A DNA stretch of 64,000 nt from Heligmosomoides polygyrus polygyrus (taxonomy: Eukaryota > Nematoda > Chromadorea > Rhabditida > Heligmosomidae), in assembly GCA_947396885.1 (NCBI GenBank), contig OX377205.1, positions 67,738,969-67,802,968 of the forward strand. The letters are read 5' to 3'. Shown here in pieces: positions 27,201 through 29,650 of this stretch. Below the pieces are notes generated by a model. That model saw nothing but the letters and a program-made list of their open reading frames with translations, made no database searches and had not been told where the DNA came from. A program made the position numbers and the translations under genes. Positions within the stretch are counted from its first letter, which is position 1. Every line of letters starts with the position of its first letter.

Positions 27201-28256
27201 GTGGATGCATGAACCACTTTTAGGAACAACTTGCCCCAATATCCAAGCAATTGGTGGCACGATCGACTACAGCGATTCAGACTTCTCCTTCAGCCATCCA
27301 TCCGGCACTACTGCAACCCTTCTTTGCTCCAGCGGTGTCCCTCTCGGTATGCGTCTCTCAGACTCTTCTCTGACTGTTTTCTCGCTTGAATGGGCCAGAA
27401 ATTACAGGCTCTGCCCTTTCGACGTGCCAGAATGGCCAGTGGGTGCCCACAATCGGAAGCTGTTCGACGACAGGAATCGGTGGCATTGGAGGATCCTCCT
27501 GCACGGTCGCTCCTATACCATCGCTCGGCGCCACGCTGTCCTATTCAACAGGAAGCATGTTTGGCCCATGGCCTTCAGGTCAGTCGAGGATGAGATGCCT
27601 AGTTTTGACCTCCAATGAAAAATTTACTTGATGAAAACCTCTACACCGTGCTGTCATTGGGAAGTTTCTTAGATTATGCTTAAAATTGAAGGCTAATACG
27701 AATTGACCGATGTGGAGTGAAGCGCCAAGCATTGGAAGCATTCAGTCCATCGAATTTCATGGCCCAGACGTGCAGGTGCCAGTAAACGAACAAATCTCTT
27801 CAGGAACGACCGCTACAATGACGTGTCCCATGGGACAAAGTGTGATCGGCACCCCGACCATCACCTGCACCAACGGCGTGTGGACAGCTCTCGGCCAGTG
27901 CTTATCTACAGGTAGTGTCGTTCCCTCGTTCGCACCCACTCACCCGCATGGCTGATTTCCTACGTGTTGCATGTCTCTGTTCGCACCTGCTCGTTTGCGT
28001 TGCAGGAGGAAACGCGAGCACCATTGTGACGGCGACGAGCACGTCCCTGCCGACGAACAACTCGTCCCTTCCCTGCTATTTCGGACTGGTTGATCCGCCG
28101 AACGGCTACCTAAACTACACCGACCCAACTCCGCCGCACGCAAGCGGATCGACAGCGACCCTAACGTGCGATACTGGGTACACGGTGACGGGAGCTGCTG
28201 TGTCGATATGCAGCAACGGCAGCTTCGGTGTGCTCGGGTCATGCAACCCGTCGTGA
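1..28256 (+). CDS. Sushi (CCP) multi-module secreted protein gene 1, 24 exons, 5' incomplete
   Basis: Whole span of the gene; the coding exons are listed separately. Joining 24 exons by GT-AG introns keeps one frame for 3,126 nt (1,042 codons). The product is a chain of about 14 sushi modules of the form C..Y S.G..(G)TTATL.C..GY..G...C.NG.W.P.LG.C, each with four expected cysteines. Sushi modules are beta-sandwich binding units of extracellular proteins such as complement regulators and adhesion proteins. Modules 5 to 12 are mostly coded by two exons each. From exon 10 to exon 23 all introns are phase 1, which allows module duplication and shuffling. The final exon carries N-glycosylation sequons and ends right after the last Cys, with no membrane segment or GPI signal, so a secreted product is inferred. 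The start lies left of the window. One in-frame TAA (exon 3) and one module lacking its last Cys (exon 6) are oddities. I do not recognise an orthologue and assign no symbol. Confidence 0.8.
105..264 (+). CDS. Sushi gene 1, exon 2 (module 1, C-terminal part)
   Basis: Starts after a CCAG acceptor with VTYSTG, continues through GTTATLVCDEGY and GWYPASGLGYC, completing module 1. I choose the GTAGAT donor after 264 because it gives phase 1, matching exon 3. An alternative donor GTTAAG after 251 would end the exon at the Cys in phase 0. The preceding intron is only 53 bases. Confidence 0.75.
265..1375. other. Intron 2 of sushi gene 1
   Basis: No exon or repeat recognised, apart from a G-run at 1238-1247. 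A 146-codon minus-strand ORF (1029-589) shows no known domain and is treated as chance. Confidence 0.4.
1376..1417 (+). pseudogene. Sushi gene 1, exon 3 with in-frame TAA (module 2 start)
   Basis: A 42-base exon candidate bounded by a CTCAG acceptor and GTAGTT donor, phase 1 to phase 1. It reads (G)GSSCTAA, a TAA stop at 1399-1401, then PNIFE. The GGSSCT start matches exon 22 (GGSSCTVAP) and both phases fit exons 2 and 4 exactly, so I take it as a real exon carrying a nonsense codon or sequence error. Skipping it would remove 14 codons and keep the frame, but delete the first Cys of module 2. Confidence 0.55.
1603..1690 (-). mobile_element. SINE 3'-end fragment
   Basis: Minus strand: TCTCGTAGAAGTAGAATGCG, TGGCGCATCC, then the tail TCCTTAATCCATTATCC. 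Matches the SINE 3' end; head and body are missing. Lies in the intron between exons 3 and 4. Confidence 0.6.
2281..2486 (+). CDS. Sushi gene 1, exon 4 (end of module 2, start of module 3)
   Basis: Acceptor TTCTTCAG at 2273-2280, donor GTTAGT after 2486. With one base from exon 3 it reads VTNSF..GTHVTVLCNIGYDLFG, then AVCEGGRW and AVCQ (end of module 2), then CPSLNTPFPGR, the start of module 3. Phase 1 in, phase 0 out. Confidence 0.75.
2620..3120 (-). mobile_element. CR1-like LINE, 3' fragment
   Basis: On the minus strand the segment reads RALANCSKRKDLVETYKLL and later FTNRIGTVLLKSSKKN, the usual C-terminal tail of a CR1/jockey-type ORF2 (a KRGDLIETYKILNG-like motif, then a NRVVNIWNSLP-like motif). 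It ends in a run of TTTA/TTTG repeats near 2620-2655, equivalent to an A-rich 3' tail. Stops and shifts are present; only the ORF2 end and 3' UTR remain. It sits in the intron between exons 4 and 5. Confidence 0.6.
3577..5590 (-). mobile_element. RTE-type LINE (family B), decayed copy
   Basis: Follows the intact RTE at 39878-43310 in the same order, from the 3' tail (ATCATCGAGTTGCTTGAGTG near 3595) back through the RT thumb, fingers (fragment RLFTKVILSSIYRMLGE) and EN-RT linker ([11 protein letters not shown] near 5480). Frames are broken many times, G-tracts have expanded (near 4795 and 5115) and pieces are missing, so it is non-coding. It is intronic to sushi gene 1, in antisense orientation. 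Confidence 0.75.
5820..5966 (+). CDS. Sushi gene 1, exon 5 (module 3, C-terminal part)
   Basis: Acceptor TCTTGCAG before 5820, donor GTGAGC after 5966; 147 bases, phase 0 to 0. Reads ITYSSLPPYSPSTTATLVC, ELGFAVSGEASLTC and EDGWSPKTGLGECRT, a full second half of a sushi module completing the CPSLNTPFPGR start in exon 4. No long ORF flags this exon; it was found by reading the module pattern. Confidence 0.82.
6428..6611 (+). CDS. Sushi gene 1, exon 6 (module 4, final Cys missing)
   Basis: Acceptor TTTAG before 6428, donor GTAGAT after 6611, phase 0 in and 1 out. Reads GTSGGGCSAVTVLGG, TTYIQANN, GSTVFIMCNIGYTPQG, LCQNGAWTPTPG. Three cysteines of the module are present; the fourth, expected as LG.C, is not in this exon or at the start of exon 7, so a small exon may be missing. 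Confidence 0.8.
6696..6982 (-). mobile_element. tRNA-derived SINE, copy 1, with 12-bp target duplication
   Basis: Minus-strand order: tRNA-like head with A box TAGCGTAGTCGG and B-box-like GGTTCGGATTTCC, a body, then a tail ending in TATCC/TTTATCC-type repeats. It is flanked by the perfect 12-base direct repeat AAATGTGTAATA (6684-6695 and 6983-6994), the mark of retroposition. It shares the body with copies at 12212, 34253 and 47396. It carries no protein. Confidence 0.8.
6995..8982. other. Intron 6 of sushi gene 1, remainder
   Basis: No repeat family recognised beyond the SINE at its left. A short exon for the missing fourth Cys of module 4 may hide here; none convinced me. Confidence 0.35.
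8983..9069 (+). CDS. Sushi gene 1, exon 7 (module 5, N-terminal part)
   Basis: Acceptor TTTCCAG before 8983, donor GTGAGG after 9069, phase 1 to 1. Reads (G)LNSGSSGGTCVAMAAPQ then NGYITYSPSGS, the first Cys and YS strand of a sushi module. It follows a 2.4-kb intron. Confidence 0.78.
9134..9262 (+). CDS. Sushi gene 1, exon 8 (module 5, C-terminal part)
   Basis: Acceptor CGTTCAG before 9134, donor GTAAGG after 9262. Reads IGSYPSGTTATLSCNLGY, TVSGTMSSMCSGGTWIPG, VLGMCYQ. The 64-base intron is typical of nematodes. Confidence 0.85.
9507..9594 (-). mobile_element. SINE body fragment, decayed
   Basis: The stretch from CAGCGTTATAAACGGCTCAC to CCCCGAAGGGTTTGG follows the middle of the SINE at 6696-6982 (CAGCGCTTTATCG .. 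GACAAGTCTGG .. CACCGACCCCG) with many differences. Head and tail are absent. Confidence 0.4.
10565..10668 (+). CDS. Sushi gene 1, exon 9 (module 6, N-terminal part)
   Basis: Acceptor GTTTAG before 10565 and a perfect GTAAGT donor after 10668; phase 1 in, 0 out. Reads GLGGLGSGTSNSVLE then CPNPTVVNGVVTYSMGTALD. This is the first exon with a Gly-rich linker before the module. Confidence 0.83.
10785..10917 (+). CDS. Sushi gene 1, exon 10 (module 6, C-terminal part)
   Basis: Acceptor CTTCCAG before 10785, donor GTTCAG after 10917. Reads TTQPANTVATLTCNVGF, TPTGSTTATCQNGIWTPT, LGMCSSSFG. Phase 0 in, 1 out. Other frames look longer, but only this frame shows the sushi pattern. Confidence 0.83.
11771..11956 (+). 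CDS. Sushi gene 1, exon 11 (GGI linker and module 7 start)
   Basis: Acceptor TTGCAG before 11771. Starts with GTGGIGGIGGIGGIGGIGST, a run of Gly-Gly-Ile, then QQCQAMFPPFGGTLSYSTGS, PFNSGTMVTLRC and NNGGYPQG. Donor GTCAGA after 11956 is weak, but the phase (1) joins exon 12 correctly. Confidence 0.82.
12027..12098 (+). CDS. Sushi gene 1, exon 12 (module 7 end)
   Basis: Acceptor TTCTTCAG before 12027, donor GTAATT after 12098, 72 bases, phase 1 to 1. Reads SSTSSCTNGQWNPPTLGTC then PLDS. The intron before it is 70 bases. Confidence 0.82.
12212..12474 (-). mobile_element. tRNA-derived SINE, copy 2, with 13-bp target duplication
   Basis: Same family as 6696-6982. On the minus strand the head holds A box TAGCGCAGTCGG (fits TRGYNNARNNGG) and GGTTCGGATTTCC as a B-box-like motif. 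The tail is CTTTATCCTTTATTTATCC-like. The perfect 13-base direct repeat AACTTCCAGCCAT flanks it at 12199-12211 and 12475-12487, so the insertion looks recent. Confidence 0.85.
12699..13931 (-). mobile_element. Mariner-type transposon C, decayed
   Basis: Inverted ends TTAGGTTGAGTCATAAGTT (left) and the complement of CATGACTCAACCTAG (right), with TA at both flanks (12697-12698, 13932-13933). The minus strand retains a mariner transposase: a helix-turn-helix-like start near 13760-13570 (INYWRWYQQFLSAQKGN) and a C-terminal end at 12996-12736 with PPYTPDIAPFDCHLLRS, the third catalytic Asp region, then FYGDVIHSVHENRKKLIENN. Many stops and shifts make it inactive. Length 1,233 bp fits the family. 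Confidence 0.75.
13932..14919. other. Intron 12 of sushi gene 1, right part
   Basis: AT-rich. A 152-codon minus-strand ORF (14846-14388) has no recognised motif and stands in an intron, so it is not called. Confidence 0.35.
14920..15072 (+). CDS. Sushi gene 1, exon 13 (module 8 start)
   Basis: Acceptor TTTCAG before 14920, donor GTGGGC after 15072, phase 1 to 1. Reads GIGGTGGTGGLT then CQAMFPPFGGTLSYSTGG and GTTVNLMCTSGYPTG. CQAMFPPFGGTLSYSTG is identical to exon 11, so modules 7 and 8 arose by a recent duplication. Confidence 0.85.
15337..15642. repeat. Imperfect inverted repeat, about 75-base arms
   Basis: 15337-15413 (GTGTGTCACGGTATAATGGC .. GTTGAAAGGTTGGCAGT) is the reverse complement, with some differences, of 15566-15642. 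The loop is about 150 bases. Non-coding, intronic, probably a foldback or MITE remnant; family not recognised. Confidence 0.65.
16524..18194. mobile_element. Foldback element with 330-base inverted ends, split by assembly gap
   Basis: 16524-16852 reappears inverted at 17866-18194; the ends read ACTTCAATCAATGGTGGAAG inward from both sides. Between them is a unique centre of about 380 bases. The centre plus 45 bases of the left arm is present twice (16808-17235 and 17436-17863) on either side of the N run with almost no differences. The true element is probably about 1.04 kb. No protein and no clear target duplication seen. It lies in the 6.5-kb intron between exons 13 and 14. Confidence 0.7.
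17236..17435. other. Assembly gap, exactly 200 N
   Basis: A run of 200 N. The sequence just before it (16808-17235) is repeated directly after it (17436-17863), which suggests two contig ends that overlap but were not merged, so the real gap may be absent. Confidence 0.97.
18441..19589 (+). CDS. RTE family A, endonuclease ORF part
   Basis: Apurinic-type endonuclease domain: TLNVGTLTGRSCELVVLKRR, catalytic Glu in AVQETRW, YAPQTG, AGDLNGHVG, SQIDFVLV and APQHRPLI (His). It continues into the EN-RT linker (WWRMKEKEAAVISRVRLP, KAKKAAKKAVAVAKATHYGD) and stops early after YRKLESRDGERY at 19589. The family normally continues in one ORF into RT, so this is the first half of a single ORF broken by a frame change near 19570-19590. 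Confidence 0.85.
   Translation: MATLNVGTLTGRSCELVVLKRRRVDFCAVQETRWSCPNSRDIGRGFKAVLCGTPKTTSGVGVIVSERFCDSIVSVERFDDRLMKIVVAAKERLYHFFSAYAPQTGCSDQAKDEFWNLLDEKTAEVPSKDVIIVAGDLNGHVGAAKDEYSSHGGFGYGSRNPDGERILEYAESHSLTIVNTVFRKRDSHLISYYSGSSKSQIDFVLVKDRDRSLVTDAKVVPYETVAPQHRPLICTLKIASPRLKQVERCGAARIKWWRMKEKEAAVISRVRLPIVTTVDETWKKATDAIRQAARLELGTTKPGRRKVDKQAWLWTDDVKAKVREKKSLYHVFLGDRTADNWQEYQKAKKAAKKAVAVAKATHYGDVYRKLESRDGERYCTVL
19429..21216 (+). CDS. RTE family A, reverse transcriptase ORF part
   Basis: Genuine coding in this frame begins near 19590 (GINDESGHLLTDRKKALKRW); the earlier part is a shadow of the endonuclease. RT motifs in order: TGPDDLAADVWKS, NYRPIRLLSHSMKIFERILD, AFLDLEKAFDSVPREV (motif A Asp), VHQGSALSPLLF, LLYADDVMLACEDKDDLE (YADD catalytic pair intact), then the thumb and C-terminal WYGHVLRGKEDSV and RGRPKQRW. 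TGA at 21214-21216. All catalytic residues are present; only the join to the endonuclease is damaged. Confidence 0.85.
   Translation: MCFSATEQPTTGRSIRRRRRLQRKPWLLRKPLIMVMSTESSNRAMVSGIVLYCKFVGINDESGHLLTDRKKALKRWRDYFEEISTMGFPHPAIPSVASVHGPVHKITVEETEAALKKMKPGKATGPDDLAADVWKSKLWYPAEWLTEFFNQVIKEKKVPECWHNSTTIPIWKKKGSPADCFNYRPIRLLSHSMKIFERILDRRIREIVKLSDNQCGFVSGCGTIDAIHAARLLVEKHRERQKPVHIAFLDLEKAFDSVPREVIRYALRRHNVPEELIEWVRMLYSCPKSRVQAAAGTSMEFPISVGVHQGSALSPLLFVVVMDAITRDLQQPVPWTLLYADDVMLACEDKDDLERQVQAWCDRLARFGLKLNVKKTEYLTTDVNESGSIKINGTELARTSVFKYLGSAIASDGGLMVEVNSRVSAAWSKWRLLTGVLCDRKIPEHPKSKIYRAVVRPVAMYGTECWPATKEVETRLSVMETKMLRWTAGVTRMDRIRNDAIRQKFGVAPITDKMREARLRWYGHVLRGKEDSVRKIGLELEVSGKRPRGRPKQRWSDTLHTDMKVAGVHPDQAQDRERWRHDTRRADPATMRDKR
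21222..21277. repeat. AAGAAT/AAG microsatellite, RTE 3' tail
   Basis: Starts as AAGAATAAGAATAAG and becomes pure AAG repeats, six bases after the RTE stop codon. It is the simple-repeat tail of the LINE, not an independent microsatellite. Confidence 0.9.
21561..21674 (+). CDS. Sushi gene 1, exon 14 (module 8 end and GGI linker)
   Basis: Acceptor TTCTTTCAG before 21561, donor GTTTTC after 21674. Reads GSSTAYCTNGQWSPPTLGTC, then SATGMGGIGGIGGIGGSG. The linker is coded by GGAGGCATA repeated three times. It joins exon 13 across a 6.5-kb intron filled with repeats. Confidence 0.84.
21675..22874. other. Intron 14 of sushi gene 1
   Basis: 22110-22145 is a TTTA-rich run like the LINE tails at 2620 and 51174, so a LINE 3' UTR on the minus strand may follow to about 22480. 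No coding similarity was seen. Confidence 0.35.
22875..23000 (+). CDS. Sushi gene 1, exon 15 (module 9 start)
   Basis: The acceptor is ATTAAG before 22875. The stronger-looking ATGCAG at 22893 was refused because it shifts the frame. Reads (G)LTCSAMTTPLGATLTYSSG, PFNSGTTVSMTC, SNGSPLG. The LTC start equals that of exon 13. Donor GTATGT after 23000, phase 1 to 1. Confidence 0.78.
23074..23196 (+). CDS. Sushi gene 1, exon 16 (module 9 end and GGI linker)
   Basis: Acceptor GTTCAG before 23074, donor GTGACC after 23196. Reads GSTTATCTNGQWYPPSLGTC, NSIIGGGSGG and four GGI-type units coded by GGAGGCATC/T. Phase 1 to 1. Confidence 0.84.
23404..23605. repeat. Small foldback with tRNA-like arm
   Basis: The left end TACAAAAATGCAAAAACACA and the complement of the right end (TACAAAATACGAAAATGCAG) are similar, giving an imperfect palindrome of about 200 bases. 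On the minus strand 23490-23420 holds a tRNA-like block with an exact B box GGTTCGAGTCC, a GAGGG/CCCTC T stem and an A-box-like GGCGTAGTGG. No convincing full cloverleaf, so it is a tRNA-derived repeat, not a gene. Confidence 0.5.
24086..24157 (-). pseudogene. tRNA-Gly-like sequence (pseudo-tRNA)
   Basis: 72 bases on the minus strand fold as a tRNA: acceptor GCGCCGG/CTGGCGC (seven pairs, one G-T), D stem GTGT/GCAT, T arm GCGGG-TTCGAGT-CCCGC perfect, short variable loop. The acceptor and T arm resemble eukaryotic tRNA-Gly. The anticodon loop reads CTGGAAA (anticodon GGA, a Ser anticodon) and the D loop lacks the usual GG pair, so it is unlikely to be functional. It is one arm of the foldback. 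Confidence 0.55.
24328..24399 (+). pseudogene. Second tRNA-like sequence, decayed
   Basis: The inverted counterpart of 24086-24157, reading CCGCCGTTGGTGTAAAGAGT .. GTGGGTTCTAGTCC .. CTGGCGC. The B box is changed (GGTTCTAGTCC) and the anticodon loop is altered (CATAAAA). Not a functional tRNA. Confidence 0.45.
25532..25651 (+). CDS. Sushi gene 1, exon 17 (module 10 start)
   Basis: Acceptor TTATAG before 25532, donor GTGCGC after 25651, phase 1 to 1, 120 bases. Reads (G)TCPTLIAPPGGTITMSN, GTPATTGTIATLYC and PSGVQG. No long ORF marks it; it was found from the module pattern and phase. Confidence 0.78.
25905..25994 (+). CDS. Sushi gene 1, exon 18 (module 10 end)
   Basis: Acceptor CTTTAG before 25905, donor GTGAGT after 25994. 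Reads GSTSVLCSNGMWTPPTLGTC, LGNTGIGGSG. Phase 1 to 1; its last base A joins CT of exon 19 as Thr. Confidence 0.82.
25995..26867. other. Intron 18 of sushi gene 1
   Basis: No gene. Contains CAGCCCATCAGCCCATCA, a small tandem repeat near 26745-26762. 26440-26680 is more GC-rich than its surroundings, but I cannot assign it. Confidence 0.35.
26868..26996 (+). CDS. Sushi gene 1, exon 19 (module 11 start)
   Basis: Acceptor ATTGCAG before 26868, donor GTTTAT after 26996. Reads TTCQQVMTTPSGATLTYSNF, PPFPSGTTVTARCISGALIT. Phase 1 to 1. Confidence 0.83.
27051..27167 (+). CDS. Sushi gene 1, exon 20 (module 11 end and GGI linker)
   Basis: Acceptor GTTTAG before 27051, donor GTGAGG after 27167. Reads GASTATCINGQWQPYTLGTC, GGSGSIGGVGGIGGIGGIG. 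The intron before it is 54 bases. Confidence 0.85.
27224..27346 (+). CDS. Sushi gene 1, exon 21 (module 12 start)
   Basis: Acceptor TTTTAG before 27224, donor GTATGC after 27346. Reads TTCPNIQAIGGTIDYSDSDF, HPSGTTATLLCSSGVPL. Phase 1 to 1. Confidence 0.85.
27408..27578 (+). CDS. Sushi gene 1, exon 22 (module 12 end, linker, module 13 start)
   Basis: Acceptor TTACAG before 27408, donor GTCAGT after 27578, 171 bases. Reads GSALSTCQNGQWVPTIGSC, STTGIGGIGGSS, then CTVAPIPSLGATLSYSTGSM and GPWPS. The exon contains the end of one module and the start of the next, unlike its neighbours, as if an intron had been lost. Confidence 0.84.
27804..27911 (+). CDS. Sushi gene 1, exon 23 (module 13 end)
   Basis: Acceptor CTCTTCAG before 27804, donor GTAGTG after 27911, 108 bases, phase 1 to 1. 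Reads GTTATMTCPMGQSVIGTPT, ITCTNGVWTALGQCLST. Confidence 0.85.
28006..28256 (+). CDS. Sushi gene 1, last exon 24 (Ser/Thr stalk and module 14, stop)
   Basis: Acceptor GTTGCAG before 28006. Starts with a Ser/Thr/Asn-rich stretch (GGNASTIVTATSTSLPTNNS) holding N-glycosylation sequons, then a whole sushi module in one exon: PCYFGLVDPPNGYLNYTDP, ASGSTATLTCDTGYTVTG, VSICSNGSFGVLGSCNPS, and TGA at 28254-28256. The protein ends two residues past an Asn after the last Cys; no transmembrane segment follows. Confidence 0.9.
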
Positions 28257-28351
28257 TCTTGTGCACCTCAATCTCGAGTGGTCGCTGATGGTCCCTTTGT
28301 AGTTGACTGAGTCACTGACCCCTCCCACGATCTTTTGAAGTCACTTATAAT

Positions 28352-28373
28352 AATAAACTAATAAACAAATAAA
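28352..28373 (+). promoter_or_regulatory. Clustered AATAAA polyadenylation signals of sushi gene 1
   Basis: Three AATAAA hexamers (28352, 28360, 28368), 96-112 bases past the stop codon. This spacing is typical of short nematode 3' UTRs and supports 28256 as the true gene end. Confidence 0.75.
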
Positions 28374-28689
28374 TCTCGAAGCATGACCGAATGTTCGGCA
28401 AAACTGCCCTCTGATGATCGCTCGTGCAGGTCGCAGGTCTCAAGATTTAAAACGATGTGGACTTGCAGGGCGCGACAAACACTGCAACCTAGCAGTGTCC
28501 ATCTGATAACCTTGCAGCAAGAGGTTTCCTTAAAGCAACAGCTAACAGAGGCCACATGTTTTTTCTACAATTGTCCATCATCTTCATTTCTGTTCTGTGA
28601 CTTCTTTCTCTTTGTGCAGGTGCGATGCACCTATATGTTTCACAAAGTTTTTTAGGCGCTGTAACGTAGCAAGCAACTGTAGGCTGATT

Positions 28690-28765
28690 TCCGTAGAAGT
28701 AGAATGCGTGGCGCATCCTAAAAGAGATTGAATACGAAGTCCTTTATCCTTATCTCTATAAGCGT
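28690..28765 (+). mobile_element. SINE 3'-end fragment at left tip of the foldback
   Basis: Starts abruptly at CCGTAGAAGTAGAATGCGTG, continues GGCGCATCC .. GATTGAATACGAAGTCC and ends in TTTATCCTTATCTC. It mirrors the 3' end of the full SINE at 34253-34536, whose head lies outside the right tip. Confidence 0.65.
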
Positions 28766-29235
28766 GGTTACTCTTGGAGAGGCTTGCTTATATCTGCTAC
28801 TAATTCCACATTTTTCTACTGAGATACTGATTCCCGTAGAAGTAGAATGCGAGACACTGTCGCTTGGGTTCGTGTTTGGGTAGCTTGAAATTACTCTTCG
28901 TTGATGATTGGAACCTACAATACCGCTCGCGCCGCACGGTCAAAAGTGGGCGAAAAAACGCCAACATAGCGTCGCAAAGCGTCGCACGCGCATAACTCCT
29001 TCAGTTTTAGGTTTCTTGAATAAAGGTTGGTACCATTCGATTCGCCTCTTCGAGATCTACACAAACATGTGTAAAACTTTACCGGAGCACGCGTATTTTC
29101 GCCGTGGCTAGTCCAAAATTGGCTGGTCGGGCGATTAGAGCAGCTTATTTCCCAGGATATGCGTGCTTTCGGAGTATCTCAAAGATGGCGTACGTCGCCA
29201 GTGCTCTGTCATGCCAGGAATGCCCCGAGAGTGCG

Positions 29236-29650
29236 CCGTGCACAATGCACACAGAACCTAACCTATTAATCGAGTGGACGAGCGCATGTCCCCTGCGCTT
29301 CTATCTTCTCTCACTGGGAACTGCGACGTTTTCAAGACTATTTCGAGCCGTTTGGAGAATGTTATCAGAAATTCCCCGCCACCCCACTCAGGATTAGCTC
29401 CAATCTGTCTCAGCGAAACTTTGGTGTGTGCCGTGAACAATGCATACAGAATCGATCCTTTCAATCGGGGGGGGGGGGGGGGCAGTTTGTAGACTGAGCG
29501 TTTGGGGAGTTTTATCAGAAATTTGCAGCCGCCCTAGTCATAAGTTGCTCTAAGGCTGTCCAGCGAGCCTTTGGATTGCGCCGTGAACAATGCATACAAA
29601 ATCGAACCTTTCAATCGAGTGGGCGACTGCTCGCAAATTGCACGTGCGGT
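29236..29650. repeat. Three short direct repeats inside left foldback arm
   Basis: A block GCGCCGTGAACAATGCATAC .. AATCGAnCCTTTCAATCG occurs near 29236, 29428 and 29577 (spacing about 190 and 150) with differences. One copy carries a run of G at 29466-29482. The mirror copies lie at 32510-32900. Confidence 0.6.
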
